Shown here piece after piece: positions 48,101 to 57,270 of a stretch of DNA of 64,000 bases (position 1 is the stretch's first letter; each line of letters starts with the position of its first letter). The DNA comes from Chitinophaga filiformis. GTDB taxonomy: Bacteria; Bacteroidota; Bacteroidia; Chitinophagales; Chitinophagaceae. The stretch spans positions 18,603-82,602 of the forward strand of contig NZ_FNBN01000011.1 in assembly GCF_900102545.1 (NCBI RefSeq), written 5' to 3'. The notes beneath the pieces were generated by a model, which was not told where the DNA came from, ran no database searches, and worked only from the letters and a program-made list of their open reading frames with translations. The position numbers were made by a program, and so were the translations under genes.

Positions 48101-48299
48101 CTTCGAGTGAAGGCGCTACGGAACGCAGGATCGTTTCTGCGTTGGCGCCCGGATATAGTGCTGTTACCTGCACTGCCGGAGGGGCAATGTCGGGGAACTT
48201 CTGCAGGGGCAGCTTCGCGAGACCGAGCACCCCGAGTATAACCATTATGATAGAGATCACCGTTGCGAGAACGGGTCTTTCAATGAATTTCTTAAGCAT
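45108..48299 (-). CDS. RND efflux inner-membrane transporter (HAE1/AcrB type)
   Basis: A 1063-residue proton-driven pump of the hydrophobe/amphiphile RND family. It starts with MLKKFIERPVLATVISI, has twelve membrane helices in two repeats, and two large periplasmic loops. The proton-relay pair is in LAIGIVVDDAIVVVEAV (two adjacent Asp). The sequence LLTLFALVLAIG and the late repeat LVMLIGLLAKNAILIVEYA are family hallmarks. It exports antibiotics, detergents, dyes or metabolites across both membranes with the adaptor and channel. Confidence 0.95.
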   Translation of the reverse strand: MLKKFIERPVLATVISIIMVILGVLGLAKLPLQKFPDIAPPAVQVTALYPGANAETILRSVAPSLEESINGVENMIYMTSTASNDGSLVITVFFKLGTDPDQAAVNVQNRVAQATAQLPAEVVQAGVTTAKQQNSLLMVVDMYSEDPKVYDQTFLANYAQINIIPEIKRIPGVGQSIIFGGNKDYSMRIWMNPKQMAAYNLTPRDVTAAIQDKSLEAAPGKFGESSTESFEYVIKYKGKLTKPEDYENIVIRSNGDGSMLRLKDVARVEFGAYTYGNYTRVNGKPGINIAAFQLAGSNSNEIQISIMKLMDKLSKDFPKGVKHLILYNTKDTLDLSIEQVKHTLIEAFILVFIVVFIFLQDFRSTLIPAIAVPVAIIGTFFFISLLGFSINLLTLFALVLAIGIVVDDAIVVVEAVHSKMEKKGMGPREATVSAMSEISGAIVSITLVMSAVFLPVGFMEGSTGVFYRQFAFTLAIAIVISAVNALTLSPALAALFLKEVHHHGDDPHDKSHKLTFKEKFFAGFNTGFDRLTRKYVDSLRFLIRHKWVSIVGLVVVIVSTVYLVRKTPTGFIPSEDQGFIAISMSMQPGASLDRTTAVIKQLENVLNDLPSKRTLMGLSGFNILTSASSPNAGVAFILLKDAKERGPVKDINAIMDQVRGKLATIQDASFFVFTFPTVPGFSNVDALDMVLQDKTSGKLDKFAGVAYGFIGELMKRPEIAFAFTTFRADYPQYEIEVDAEKAEQLSVNVKDILTTMGAYFGSTQAADFNRFGKYYRVMLQAEKDERAAPTSMDGIFVKNRLNEMVPVKSLVNLKRVFGPENTSRYNLFNSISLNVISKPGFSSGDAIKAVEEVAAQYLPSGYSYEFSGMTREEISSSGQSVIIFSLCLLFVYFLLAAQYESYILPLAVILSIPTGILGVFLSIRYTDISNNIYVQVALVMLIGLLAKNAILIVEYASQRRRAGKNLVFAAIEAARLRLRPILMTSLAFVVGLIPMMSDNGPSAIGNHSISIGAAGGMVSGVVLGLFVIPVLFVIFQFLQEKITGKSPAVVNNEKARATKPELV

Positions 48300-48342
48300 G
48301 TGTTTTTATTTTAGGAGAAAGACAAGCATATAAAGGATCGGA

Positions 48343-49491
48343 TCATCCCTGTGCTGCTACTGCTGGTTTTGCCTTTTCCGGTTTGATTTCTGTGCCTTCT
48401 TTCAGACGGTCTACTCCTGTTACTACGATTCTGTCACCAGCTTTCACGCCGTCTTTTACGAGGTACTGATTACCACTTGTGCCTACAATGGTGATCGCCT
48501 GACGGGTGATCTTGTTATCCTTGCCAACGGTGTATACAAATACCCTGTCCTGTACTTCAATAGTAGCGGCCTGTGGCACCAGGAGGGCGTCTTTAAACTG
48601 GCGTTGCAGTCTTACCTTACCGGTATTACCTGTACGGATAATGCCTTTTTCGTTAGGGAATACTGCTCTTAAAGTGATAGCGCCGGTATTCTTCTCGAAC
48701 TGTCCGTCAATCATATCTACTTTACCCTGTTTTTCATAGATATGATTGTCTGCCAGTACCAGTGTTGCTGGTGGCAGGTTTTTCAGCTTTTCTTCCAGCG
48801 TAGTACCCGCATAGTTATCTTTAAAAGTGAAGAAGTCACTTTCGCTCAGAGAGAAGTATGCATAGATTTCGTGTACGTCTGAAAGTTTTGTCAGCGGCTC
48901 AGGATCGTTCAGAGAGATCAGGGCGCCGGCTTTTTTAGGTATCCTGCCGATATAGCCGCTTACGGGAGCGGTAATGTTCGTATAACCGAGATTGATAGAT
49001 GCAGCGGCTACCTGTGCTTTCGCCTGCTCAACGTTGGCTACAGCTACTTCATAGGCAGTTTTTGCTGTACGCAGCTGTATATCAGAAACCACTTTGTTGG
49101 CTACCAGCGGCGTTACTTTATCTACTTCCAGCTGTGCATTGAGTACGGCTGCTTCGGCTGCATGCTGGGCAGCTTTTGCATTGTTCAGTTGCTCACGGTA
49201 ACGGTGCTCGTCTATTTTAAATAGTGGCTGACCGGCTTTTACGTAAGCGCCTTCATCTACGTATACTTTATCCAGATAGCCGTCTACCTGTGAACGGATC
49301 TCTACGTTAACTTTTCCTTCCAATGATGCTGTATAGTCGTTCTCTGTGTTGGCGTCTGCGGCACCAATCGTCACAACTTCCGCCGGCACAGCGGTAGGGG
49401 CTTCATTATGGGCAGACGAAGACTTACAGCTATATAATCCCGAAAGGATTATTCCTACAAGCAAGCTCCAAATTAATACGTCTTTTTTCAT
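48343..49491 (-). CDS. RND efflux periplasmic adaptor lipoprotein
   Basis: A 382-residue adaptor (MFP family) with lipoprotein signal ending LYSC at residue 22. Order: beta-barrel strands, lipoyl domain (VDGYLDKVYVDEGAYVKAGQPLFKID), long helical hairpin (KAAQHAAEAAVLNAQLEVDKVT), and the second lipoyl half and barrel (SGYIGRIPKKAGALISLNDPEPL). It links the pump to the channel. First gene of the adaptor-pump-channel operon; its promoter region holds an operator-like copy at 49739. Confidence 0.95.
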   Translation of the reverse strand: MKKDVLIWSLLVGIILSGLYSCKSSSAHNEAPTAVPAEVVTIGAADANTENDYTASLEGKVNVEIRSQVDGYLDKVYVDEGAYVKAGQPLFKIDEHRYREQLNNAKAAQHAAEAAVLNAQLEVDKVTPLVANKVVSDIQLRTAKTAYEVAVANVEQAKAQVAAASINLGYTNITAPVSGYIGRIPKKAGALISLNDPEPLTKLSDVHEIYAYFSLSESDFFTFKDNYAGTTLEEKLKNLPPATLVLADNHIYEKQGKVDMIDGQFEKNTGAITLRAVFPNEKGIIRTGNTGKVRLQRQFKDALLVPQAATIEVQDRVFVYTVGKDNKITRQAITIVGTSGNQYLVKDGVKAGDRIVVTGVDRLKEGTEIKPEKAKPAVAAQG

Positions 49492-49738
49492 GTTCTATTG
49501 ATTGTGTGTAATTGACAAAGAGATTCCCTGTTCGCATAGTATTATGCAAATCAGTAATGAACAGTAAATGCAATGCAAGTCCGCAATCCATGCCCGACAG
49601 GCACTGATCACAGTGTGTTGTTGTTGAAGGTAAAGCGAGCGATTAGGGTGCGATGATCAACATCATCACCCGAACGAAATAACTAGCGAAGGGTTGGCAT
49701 CCTCATTTTTATAGCCCAACATCGTTAGCTAACATTGT

Positions 49739-49752
49739 GAAATGAGCGTTCC
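49739..49752 (-). promoter_or_regulatory. Candidate TetR operator upstream of the RND operon
   Basis: On the minus strand GGAACGCTCATTTC, an imperfect palindrome matching 11 of 14 bases of the copy at the tetR promoter. It follows TTTTG by 0 bases, so it would sit in the promoter spacer. A perfect palindrome GTTAGCTAAC lies just after it (49722-49731). It is about 250 bases upstream of the adaptor start. Confidence 0.5.
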
Positions 49753-49784
49753 AAAATTACACAAAAAAAATCGCTAAATACAAG

Positions 49785-50366
49785 TCAATTTTTTAAATGT
49801 CTTTTTGTATAATCCGCCATTTCTTTTATCAAGTCGGCATCTTTAAACTGGATATATGATTGTTTCCAGCCACAGAAGCCGTTAAAAATGATATGGGCAA
49901 GCACCGCAGGATTCTTATCTTGAGAGATTTCTCCCTGCTCTTTTGCTCTACGAAGCAGATCGGTGAAAAGACCGATTGTTCTGTCGCTTGCCTGTTTAAT
50001 GATACGGCGAACGTCGTCATCGTCGCCAGCCAGTTCAAAAGAGGATTTCATTCCCATACAGCATTTACAATCATAGATTGTACCTGTAACATATACATCA
50101 ATAATCTTCTCCAGCGTTTCAAGGGGGGTGAGATCCTTCAGTTTAAGAACTGATTCATAATCCTGGGCTGCGAGGTATCCATAGGTTCTCAGGCACTCCA
50201 GGAAGAGGTTATGTTTGTCGCCAAAAGAGTTATACAAACTACTCCTGTTGATCTGCATAGCGTCTACCAGGTCCTGCATGGAAGTGGCATTGTAGCCCTT
50301 CTCCCAGAACACGTCCAGTGCTTTCGCTATTTTTTCTTCAGGAATGAATTCTTTATCTCTAGCCAT
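49785..50366 (-). CDS. TetR/AcrR-family repressor
   Basis: A 193-residue regulator. Start at 50366 (MARDKEFIPEEKIAKAL); an upstream in-frame ATG would overlap the promoter. The HTH is KGYNATSMQDLVDAMQINRSSLYNSFGDKHNLF, followed by a helical ligand domain with the conserved CKCCMGMKSSFELAG segment. It is transcribed toward the RND genes, and matching operator sites flank it, so it likely represses the pump and itself until a drug or metabolite binds. Confidence 0.88.
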   Translation of the reverse strand: MARDKEFIPEEKIAKALDVFWEKGYNATSMQDLVDAMQINRSSLYNSFGDKHNLFLECLRTYGYLAAQDYESVLKLKDLTPLETLEKIIDVYVTGTIYDCKCCMGMKSSFELAGDDDDVRRIIKQASDRTIGLFTDLLRRAKEQGEISQDKNPAVLAHIIFNGFCGWKQSYIQFKDADLIKEMADYTKRHLKN

Positions 50367-50374
50367 AACGGGGA

Positions 50375-50405
50375 CAAAGTTACATTCTGAAACGGTCATT
50401 CCAAA
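50375..50405 (-). promoter_or_regulatory. TetR promoter with embedded operator
   Basis: TTTG at 50405-50402, 19-base spacer, TAACTTTG at 50382-50375: a near-ideal Bacteroidota promoter, 8 bases before the start codon. The spacer holds GGAATGACCGTTTC (50402-50389), the operator candidate shared with the RND promoter region. Confidence 0.7.
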
Positions 50406-50447
50406 ATAAATTTTCTTTATACCCCGTCAGGCCAGTTTTGATACTTA

Positions 50448-51560
50448 TTATAATCTGATGGAAAAACCCACGTTGATGGTGTAATCAGCGAAGGCAGCAT
50501 CGCCGTTTACCTTATTGGTAGGGGTACTTCTTTCCTTGTCGGTCACGCTCTGCAACCTGTCGCGGCGCAGGGCGATGGGCACTCCCAGGTAAATGCTGCT
50601 CTTTTTCATGGTATAGGAGATGGTTGGTTCGAGGGACAGGACATAACCGGGCCTGCGGAAGTCGCCGCTCCCTCCTACCAGGTCATGCACCGGAATGCCT
50701 TCTATTCTGGCTCCCAGTGAAGCGGAGATGTTGCGGGCCATATAATTTACGCCTCCCCTGGCCATATACTGGTCGGGTACGCTGCAGATAGCCTCATTGG
50801 CAAGGGCGGGCGACAATGTTTCCCTGTAAGTGCGGGTACCGTTCTGCTCCCTCGGGTTGATCAGGTAATAAAAATTACCATATACGCCGAAATGACGGGA
50901 GAAGTACTGGTAAGCGTTTAATTCAACGGTAAAGCCGGTACCGCCATCTCCCAGCTGGATAGACTGGTCTACGTCACGGAGTTCCTTTGTGCCGTTCGGG
51001 CCTACATTATACCAGTAGTCTTTGTAGTCATAGTCGCCCGTGGCAAACTTAATACCCAGTCCCGCCTGGATATTTCCCTTCTTATGTTTTTCGGGGTCCA
51101 GCAGCCAGCGGTACAAGGCTATCCTGATATCTCCCAGGCCGTAGGAATGCATGCTATGACGCTGGTTGTAGTTGTTGACACCGTTTACGAGGCCGTGTTC
51201 GTACAGGGAAGACCTGGAATTAATGAGCAGGGGTACATCTACCATGACGCTCCAGTGTTTGTCCAGCAAACGGGTCAGGCTGAAGTCGATGGCTGTCTGA
51301 TGATTGATCACCTCTGTACCATTGAGCACTCTCTCCTTTTGTTCATCAGTACCCTTAAAGTGTTTATAAGACTTAAAATATCTTGCCCCTGTGTTGAAGA
51401 TCCATTTGTCGCTCCGGCTTTGTTCCTCCATTTCCGGGTGAGAGAGCATACATGAAGGCGCTCCTGTGCTGCGTATTGCAACACATCCTTGTGCTTTTGA
51501 CTGGTAAGAAATACATGCAAAGACCGTTGACAAGAAGACGGTTGATAAAATTCTGTTCAT
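50448..51560 (-). CDS. Outer-membrane beta-barrel protein
   Basis: A 370-residue exported protein with signal peptide ending near 23 (SKAQG). Alternating strands and Asn/Gly turns run through it, and it ends in a closing strand with aromatic/hydrophobic tip (NVGFSIRL). The plan resembles small outer-membrane transport or adhesin barrels of Bacteroidota; no specific family is certain. It is the gene before tetR in the same direction but separated by a gap with tetR's promoter. Confidence 0.65.
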   Translation of the reverse strand: MNRILSTVFLSTVFACISYQSKAQGCVAIRSTGAPSCMLSHPEMEEQSRSDKWIFNTGARYFKSYKHFKGTDEQKERVLNGTEVINHQTAIDFSLTRLLDKHWSVMVDVPLLINSRSSLYEHGLVNGVNNYNQRHSMHSYGLGDIRIALYRWLLDPEKHKKGNIQAGLGIKFATGDYDYKDYWYNVGPNGTKELRDVDQSIQLGDGGTGFTVELNAYQYFSRHFGVYGNFYYLINPREQNGTRTYRETLSPALANEAICSVPDQYMARGGVNYMARNISASLGARIEGIPVHDLVGGSGDFRRPGYVLSLEPTISYTMKKSSIYLGVPIALRRDRLQSVTDKERSTPTNKVNGDAAFADYTINVGFSIRL

Positions 51561-51815
51561 ACAGTTACTGTTCTATTTGTGATAAGAGAAGACGTGATTT
51601 CAATGTTCAATAGTGACGTCCAGCTTACGTTCAATTGTTCACCCCATGACTAAACTTTAAGGTATAGCGCCCTTAGTATCGATTATAAATATCCTTAACG
51701 TGTGATATTGGTTGATAACGTGATCTATACATGACGAAATGTAGGCAATATTCAGGAGAAAAAGAAATAATATCAGCAGGATTGATGATATTATTAAGGC
51801 CCTGTTAAAAGTAAT

Positions 51816-54800
51816 CTATTGGGCTGCGGTCAGCTTGTTGTCGGCTATGTCAATAAAACTACAGTCTTCCAGTTTTACGATATCGTCTATTTTATTTTGG
51901 GTGTTGGCACTTTCAATGGTATTACCAGTGATCTTCAGGTTCCCGGTACATTTTGCCGCCAGCAGTGCATCATGGTGCAGGGTAAAGTAGTTGTCTGTTA
52001 CTACAATATTATTATGCACGGCAGTCTTACAGGCAATCTTATTTTCAGGATGGATATTTATCACGGGGGCACCACATCTGATAAAGCGGTTATTCCGGAT
52101 GGTCAGATCTTTTACCATGCCGGATTCGTACCAGCCAGATGCATCGTCGTTGACCAGGATGCCGCTCATGTGTGTTCTGTCAATTGTATTGTCTTCTATC
52201 ACAACCTTTCTACGGGTAGTCATCAGTATGCCTCTTGTCGGAATTCTATTGATAACGCTATGATGTACCCAGACCTCCGGCGTAGCCGTAATATTTTCAA
52301 CAGCATCCAGCAAGTCGACAGCATTGGAGATCTTATTCTTCAGGGTAAGCAGGATATCTTTATCATTTAGCCGCTTAACGCCTGTTACCTGGTTTTCTTC
52401 TATGGTCAATAAGGTCTCTGTATTGATAAAGGCGATACTATCTCCTGCTGCAAATGCATCAAAGCCGAAAGTCTGCGGATGCATAAAACGGACCTGTATT
52501 TTATTCGGTGCGATTACGTTTGCAATTTTCAGGTGTGTGCCGTGTACATTGATGGCATCATCGTTGGCAGCTGAGAGATACGCGTTACTGATTTCTATTT
52601 TACCGCTGCATCCGGAGAAATGCAGGATATCTGCCCAGGCAGCGCAGGTGCGGCCACTGTTCTCTGCTGGTTTCACTACTATGCTGTCCATTTTTACTTG
52701 TCGGCAATACTGGCTGACTACTCCCATGCCGTGCATAAAGTTGATGCGGATATTCTTTAGTTCGATGCTATCACTATACTGTAGCAGGATGCCTGCACAG
52801 TCCCTGGTTACATCCCTGTTCTGGTAAATAGCGCCGGTGTCAAAGCCTGGGTTCTTTCTGAAAGAAATGCGTATTGTGCTATCCGGCAATACAGCGAAGC
52901 GGGCGCCTTTCATATTGATGTCTGTACGTGACAGCTCATTCGTTTGCGGATGCAGGACCTGCCAGTAATTCCCAGGCTGATAACTCCAGCCCTCTCCGAT
53001 CCAGGTGAGCATACTGTCTCTGATACTGAATTTTGAATCGGGATGTACTTTTACATCTACGTAGTCAGGTCCCCTACCTGTTACTGTAAATTCAGAAACA
53101 GTGGGGCGCTGATAATCATAGCTACATCCATCCAGGGTGATATTGCTGGAATGATTGACGAAGGTCTCTATCATTTTACCATGCATTACAAACGTGGCTT
53201 CCTTTGCCGCTACCTGTACGAAGCTGCAGCTATCGAACATCAGTGCGATGGCCTTAGGTTCAGTGGGTTTGTCGTTAGTATTTGAGATATGTAATGATCG
53301 CTTCAGTGCAGCGTCGGGATAGATATCATACCTGCCCGGAGCGAACTTCACCTTTACTGGTGCAGCCTTAGTTCCTACTGCTGTCAGCATTAAGGATTCA
53401 TGGAATGCACCGGGTGATAACACATTTACAGTATCGCCGGGAGACAATTGTAAGCGGTTCACCTGCCGGAATGATTTCCATGCCTGTTCGGGTTGCAGGC
53501 CGGTGTTGCTATCGCTTCCTTTGGCTGGATCTATGTAATAGGTTGTTTTGCCGGGAGATAGCTGCTTGTCTTTGAAAGACGGATACAAAGCAGCGTGCCG
53601 CCCGGTGTTCAGGCTATCAGCGGAAGCTGCGGCTTTGAAGAAATAGTAACTACCCTTCTTCGTGGCAAATGTATAGCGGTAGCCGTTAACGGTATGCGTT
53701 GCAGTATAATTAACATGCGATTTTAATACATTAGGAACGATCAGTGTACATTGACCACCGGCATTTGATTTGATAGCCAACTTTGTTACTTTTCCATCTT
53801 TCCACTTCATCTCGTCAATCTCAAAGTTTCCCCTGGTGCAGAGTCCATGGACGCTCCCTGTGTCCCATGCCTGCGGAAGTGCCGGTAACAACTGGATCTC
53901 ACCGGTCTGGCTTTGCACCAGCATCTCTGCAACGGCGGCGGTATAACCGAAGTTGCCATCTATCTGGAAGGGCGGATGTGCGCAGAACAGGTTGTTGTAC
54001 AGACCTCCTCCCTGATCATAGTTTACGCCTCCGTTCCCTACGGGTCTGAAGAAGTTCCGGAGTATCTTATATGCATGATCGCCATCCTGCAGACGCGCCC
54101 AGAAATTGATCTTCCAGGCCATTGACCAGCCTGTAGATTCATCACCTCTGGCGTTCAGACTTACCCTTGCGGCCTGTGCCAGTTCCGGCGTTTTGGTAAC
54201 ACTTATCTGCCGGCCGGGATGTAATGCAAACAGGTGTGACACGTGCCTGTGTTTATCATTTGGATCATCTCTGTCTGTTTCCCATTCCTGTAGCTGTCCC
54301 CATTTACCGATCTTAGGTTTGAGGAGATGCTCCCGCATGTCGGCCACATGATCGCGATAGGCGCTGTCGATATGCAGAATATCAGCGGCTTCTATATAGT
54401 TGGTAAAAAGATCGTACACTATTTCCTGGTCATGGGTCACGCCATCTTCGGTAGGACCATGTTCGGGCGACCAACCCATAGGCGCTACCAGTGTTCCATC
54501 GGGACGGCGTTTCAGATGGTCGTCCCAGAAGTTCACAATTTCCTTCAGTATAGGGTAGGCAAATTCCCTGAGGTATTGCTCACTCCTGGTAAAGGCATAG
54601 TGTTCCCAGATGCCTTGTGCATACCAGGCACTACCTGGTGTATTCCATTTAAAACTGGAACCGCCGAAGATGTTGTTTTCCGTTTTGACTGTCCAGCCTC
54701 TCACACCGGGATATTCTTTCACAGTGCTTTCCTTCTTTACTTCGCGCATGCTATTGATATAGTCGAGGTAAGGGATATGACATTCGGATAGATTCGCCGG

Positions 54801-55901
54801 TTCTGCCAGCCAGTAATTCATCTGAACATTGATGTTAGAATGGTAGTCGCATCTCCAGGGGGGCGTATTACTTTCATTCCACAGGCCCTGCAGATTGGCT
54901 GGCAGCCCTCCTTCGCGGGAGGAGCTGATGAGGAGATATCTGCCGTATTGGAATAAGAGGGATTGCAGTTCGGGGTCTGCCTTGTCCCAGTTCTTTAACA
55001 AACGCTCTGAGGTGGGTAATTTACGGGTTACCGCATCTGTTTTACCGAGATTCAGTTCCACCCTGTTAAAGAGTCGTTGATAGTCGAGCATATGTTCCTT
55101 CAACAACACATAATATGGCCGGTTAACTCCACGTAGCGCCATTTTTACGTCAAGATCAGGCGGCGCTCCTCTCCAATGCTGAGCGCGATTATTACTGTAA
55201 TCTGTAGCGGCAGACAGAAATATTGTAAAACTGTTTGCGTTCTTTATTTGGAGTACGGCGGCTCCTGTGGAATCCTGTTCAATCACAACAGCGCCTTTAT
55301 TAGTAACTATCCGGGCAGCAGCATTGTAGGAAAGACCATTTTCCAATTTTCCGCTTATGCTGAGGGTATTACTATCCGCAGTTGTCTTTGCCTGATGTGC
55401 ATCATGAAGGCGGATGGTAGCGGAATATGCACCTTTCTTTTTGCCTGTATAGGTATAATTCAACACCATGACCTTCCCTGGGAAAGAACAGAAATATTCC
55501 CGTTTAAAAGCCAATCCGTTCATGGTATAGGTGATCTTCTGTACGGCAGTGCCGAGGTCCAGTTCCCTGCGATAATCAGCCGGAACTGCTGCAGCCGTAT
55601 CCACTCCGTCAAATTTAACAAAGAGGTCGCCAAAAGCCTGGTAAGCACCTGTTTCCTCTTCATCTCCCGTCCACAGGCTTTGTTCGTTGAACTGTATATG
55701 CTCTTCTGCCAGTCCGCCGAATACCATTCCCCCCATTCTGCCATTTCCCATTGGGTATGCGTCTGTCATCCAGGTCCGGGCCGGCTTTGCCTCCCAGAGG
55801 CGCAATCCTTGTATGGGGGATGGTTCATTTGCCGGTTGTGGTTCTGTCATTGACTTCCCAAGCCACAGTAAAAGATACATCCAAAACGGTTTTGTCGTCA
55901 T
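51816..55901 (-). CDS. Bifunctional GH95 alpha-fucosidase fused to GH110 alpha-1,3-galactosidase
   Basis: A 1361-residue enzyme. Residues about 28-770 are GH95: an N-terminal beta domain, then an alpha/alpha barrel. The family catalytic residues are visible as Asn 356 and Asn 358 in YHSNINVQMNYW, Glu 480 in WSPEHGP, and Asp 648 in FQIDGNFGY. Residues about 790-1361 form a right-handed beta-helix of GH110, with Asp 1091 in WADILHFSGC and Asp 1114/1115 in NDDAINVHGTHL, and the neighbouring RFMHPQTFGF and GWYESGMVKDLTIRNNRF. GH95 removes alpha-1,2-fucose, GH110 removes alpha-1,3-galactose, both found at blood-group-B ends. The signal peptide is weak. It is not in a Sus operon here. Confidence 0.85.
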   Translation of the reverse strand: MTTKPFWMYLLLWLGKSMTEPQPANEPSPIQGLRLWEAKPARTWMTDAYPMGNGRMGGMVFGGLAEEHIQFNEQSLWTGDEEETGAYQAFGDLFVKFDGVDTAAAVPADYRRELDLGTAVQKITYTMNGLAFKREYFCSFPGKVMVLNYTYTGKKKGAYSATIRLHDAHQAKTTADSNTLSISGKLENGLSYNAAARIVTNKGAVVIEQDSTGAAVLQIKNANSFTIFLSAATDYSNNRAQHWRGAPPDLDVKMALRGVNRPYYVLLKEHMLDYQRLFNRVELNLGKTDAVTRKLPTSERLLKNWDKADPELQSLLFQYGRYLLISSSREGGLPANLQGLWNESNTPPWRCDYHSNINVQMNYWLAEPANLSECHIPYLDYINSMREVKKESTVKEYPGVRGWTVKTENNIFGGSSFKWNTPGSAWYAQGIWEHYAFTRSEQYLREFAYPILKEIVNFWDDHLKRRPDGTLVAPMGWSPEHGPTEDGVTHDQEIVYDLFTNYIEAADILHIDSAYRDHVADMREHLLKPKIGKWGQLQEWETDRDDPNDKHRHVSHLFALHPGRQISVTKTPELAQAARVSLNARGDESTGWSMAWKINFWARLQDGDHAYKILRNFFRPVGNGGVNYDQGGGLYNNLFCAHPPFQIDGNFGYTAAVAEMLVQSQTGEIQLLPALPQAWDTGSVHGLCTRGNFEIDEMKWKDGKVTKLAIKSNAGGQCTLIVPNVLKSHVNYTATHTVNGYRYTFATKKGSYYFFKAAASADSLNTGRHAALYPSFKDKQLSPGKTTYYIDPAKGSDSNTGLQPEQAWKSFRQVNRLQLSPGDTVNVLSPGAFHESLMLTAVGTKAAPVKVKFAPGRYDIYPDAALKRSLHISNTNDKPTEPKAIALMFDSCSFVQVAAKEATFVMHGKMIETFVNHSSNITLDGCSYDYQRPTVSEFTVTGRGPDYVDVKVHPDSKFSIRDSMLTWIGEGWSYQPGNYWQVLHPQTNELSRTDINMKGARFAVLPDSTIRISFRKNPGFDTGAIYQNRDVTRDCAGILLQYSDSIELKNIRINFMHGMGVVSQYCRQVKMDSIVVKPAENSGRTCAAWADILHFSGCSGKIEISNAYLSAANDDAINVHGTHLKIANVIAPNKIQVRFMHPQTFGFDAFAAGDSIAFINTETLLTIEENQVTGVKRLNDKDILLTLKNKISNAVDLLDAVENITATPEVWVHHSVINRIPTRGILMTTRRKVVIEDNTIDRTHMSGILVNDDASGWYESGMVKDLTIRNNRFIRCGAPVINIHPENKIACKTAVHNNIVVTDNYFTLHHDALLAAKCTGNLKITGNTIESANTQNKIDDIVKLEDCSFIDIADNKLTAAQ

Positions 55902-56003
55902 CGAGTCAGTTTTTATTACGCGGGTGCATGAAAGAAATCGCCTGTCTGCCCTCTAAAGCGGCAAGCGGTTCCCCAAAATAGTAAATGTTACGTCAAAGTG
56001 AAA

Positions 56004-56052
56004 AATACCAACTACTTGGTATTGCCGGCCGCATGCTAAAGGGATATATTTG
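56004..56052 (+). promoter_or_regulatory. Promoter with palindromic operator candidate for the amidase operon
   Basis: TTG at 56022-56024, a 20-base spacer and TATATTTG at 56045-56052, 21 bases before the ATG. AATACCAA at 56004-56011 pairs perfectly with TTGGTATT at 56016-56023 and overlaps the upstream box. A dimeric repressor could act here. Confidence 0.6.
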
Positions 56053-56073
56053 AATTGTTTAAATACCCCACAT

Positions 56074-57270
56074 ATGTTTAACTCAGTTATCCTCGAAGTA
56101 GCAATTGGAATAATTTTTCTCTTCGGTTTGGTAAGTATGATCTGTTCTGCTATCCGTGAAGGGATAGAAGCAATTACCAAGACCCGTGCAGCGTACCTGG
56201 AAAGGGGCATACGCGAATTGCTCCATGACCGGGATGCACAGAATGTTGCGAAAAGTTTTTTCGAGCACCCGATGATCAACAGCCTGTTTACTGCTGATTA
56301 CACTCCCGGCAAGAATACCAAACAACCAGGGTTGCTGGATTTGGGCAAGCGTTTGCCCTCTTATATTCCTTCCAAAAACTTTGCGCTGGCTTTAATGGAC
56401 ATTGCTGCCAGGGGCAGTAAGAATAATGCTGTTTCCAGTGATCCGAATGCGGTGGAAATGTCGATAGCATCTATCCGGGCCAATATTCTGAATATCCAGA
56501 ACATTCCTGTACAGCGGGCGATGCTCACAGCACTTGACACTGCACAGGGGGATCTTGACAGGCTGCAACAGAACCTGGAGAAGTGGTTTGACAGTAGTAT
56601 GGACAGGGTGTCAGGCTGGTATAAGCGTTCCACTCAATGGATCCTTTTCATTATCGGGCTGGTTGTTGCTGTTGGATTGAATATCAACACCATCAAGATT
56701 GCGGACTACCTGTTCCGCAATGATGATGCGAGAAAATTAATTGTAGCGCAGGCAGAAAATGCATCCAAGGATGCGACGTTCACACAGCAATCTTACGATC
56801 AGGCCAAAGCAAATCTTGACGCCCTGCAATTGCCAATTGGCTGGGCTAACGGTATTAATCCTGAGCCAGATCACAGCAACAGCGTTTTTTGGAACGGCTT
56901 CTTTATATACCTCCTGGGTTGGTTGCTGACCGCATTCGCGGCAACACTGGGCGCGCCATTCTGGTTTGATATGCTTAACAAGATCATGGTGATAAGAGGG
57001 ACAGTCAAACCTTCTGAAAAGAGCCCGGAAGAAGGCTCAGAAGATCGTCAAAACGACAAGCCAAATACGGTTACCATTCAATTGGCCGGAGCGAACGGCG
57101 TGGATGGTACGCATGTGATCAAACCCAGCAATGGCAATGGCGTGAAACCTGCTCCGCAGGAAGGCGCTGTAATGGATCCGGAAAGTGATGTTGACACCTG
57201 TGTGCTGGAGACAGAAGGCATTACTTCAGATGAAGATTTACCACAAGCAGAAGGAGGAATTTCAAAATGA
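56074..57270 (+). CDS. Membrane protein coupled to a peptidoglycan amidase
   Basis: A 398-residue protein that I do not recognise. It opens with a membrane segment (VILEVAIGIIFLFGLVSMI), then a long soluble region, a second segment near 189-207 (WILFIIGLVVAVGLNI), and a third near 276-293 (FFIYLLGWLLTAFAATLGAPFWF). The C-terminal 90 residues are charged and disordered-looking (KPSEKSPEEGSEDRQNDK). I start at 56074; an ATG 24 bases earlier is less likely because of the promoter spacing. It overlaps the amidase gene by 4 bases, which suggests stoichiometric expression. Confidence 0.7.
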   Translation: MFNSVILEVAIGIIFLFGLVSMICSAIREGIEAITKTRAAYLERGIRELLHDRDAQNVAKSFFEHPMINSLFTADYTPGKNTKQPGLLDLGKRLPSYIPSKNFALALMDIAARGSKNNAVSSDPNAVEMSIASIRANILNIQNIPVQRAMLTALDTAQGDLDRLQQNLEKWFDSSMDRVSGWYKRSTQWILFIIGLVVAVGLNINTIKIADYLFRNDDARKLIVAQAENASKDATFTQQSYDQAKANLDALQLPIGWANGINPEPDHSNSVFWNGFFIYLLGWLLTAFAATLGAPFWFDMLNKIMVIRGTVKPSEKSPEEGSEDRQNDKPNTVTIQLAGANGVDGTHVIKPSNGNGVKPAPQEGAVMDPESDVDTCVLETEGITSDEDLPQAEGGISK

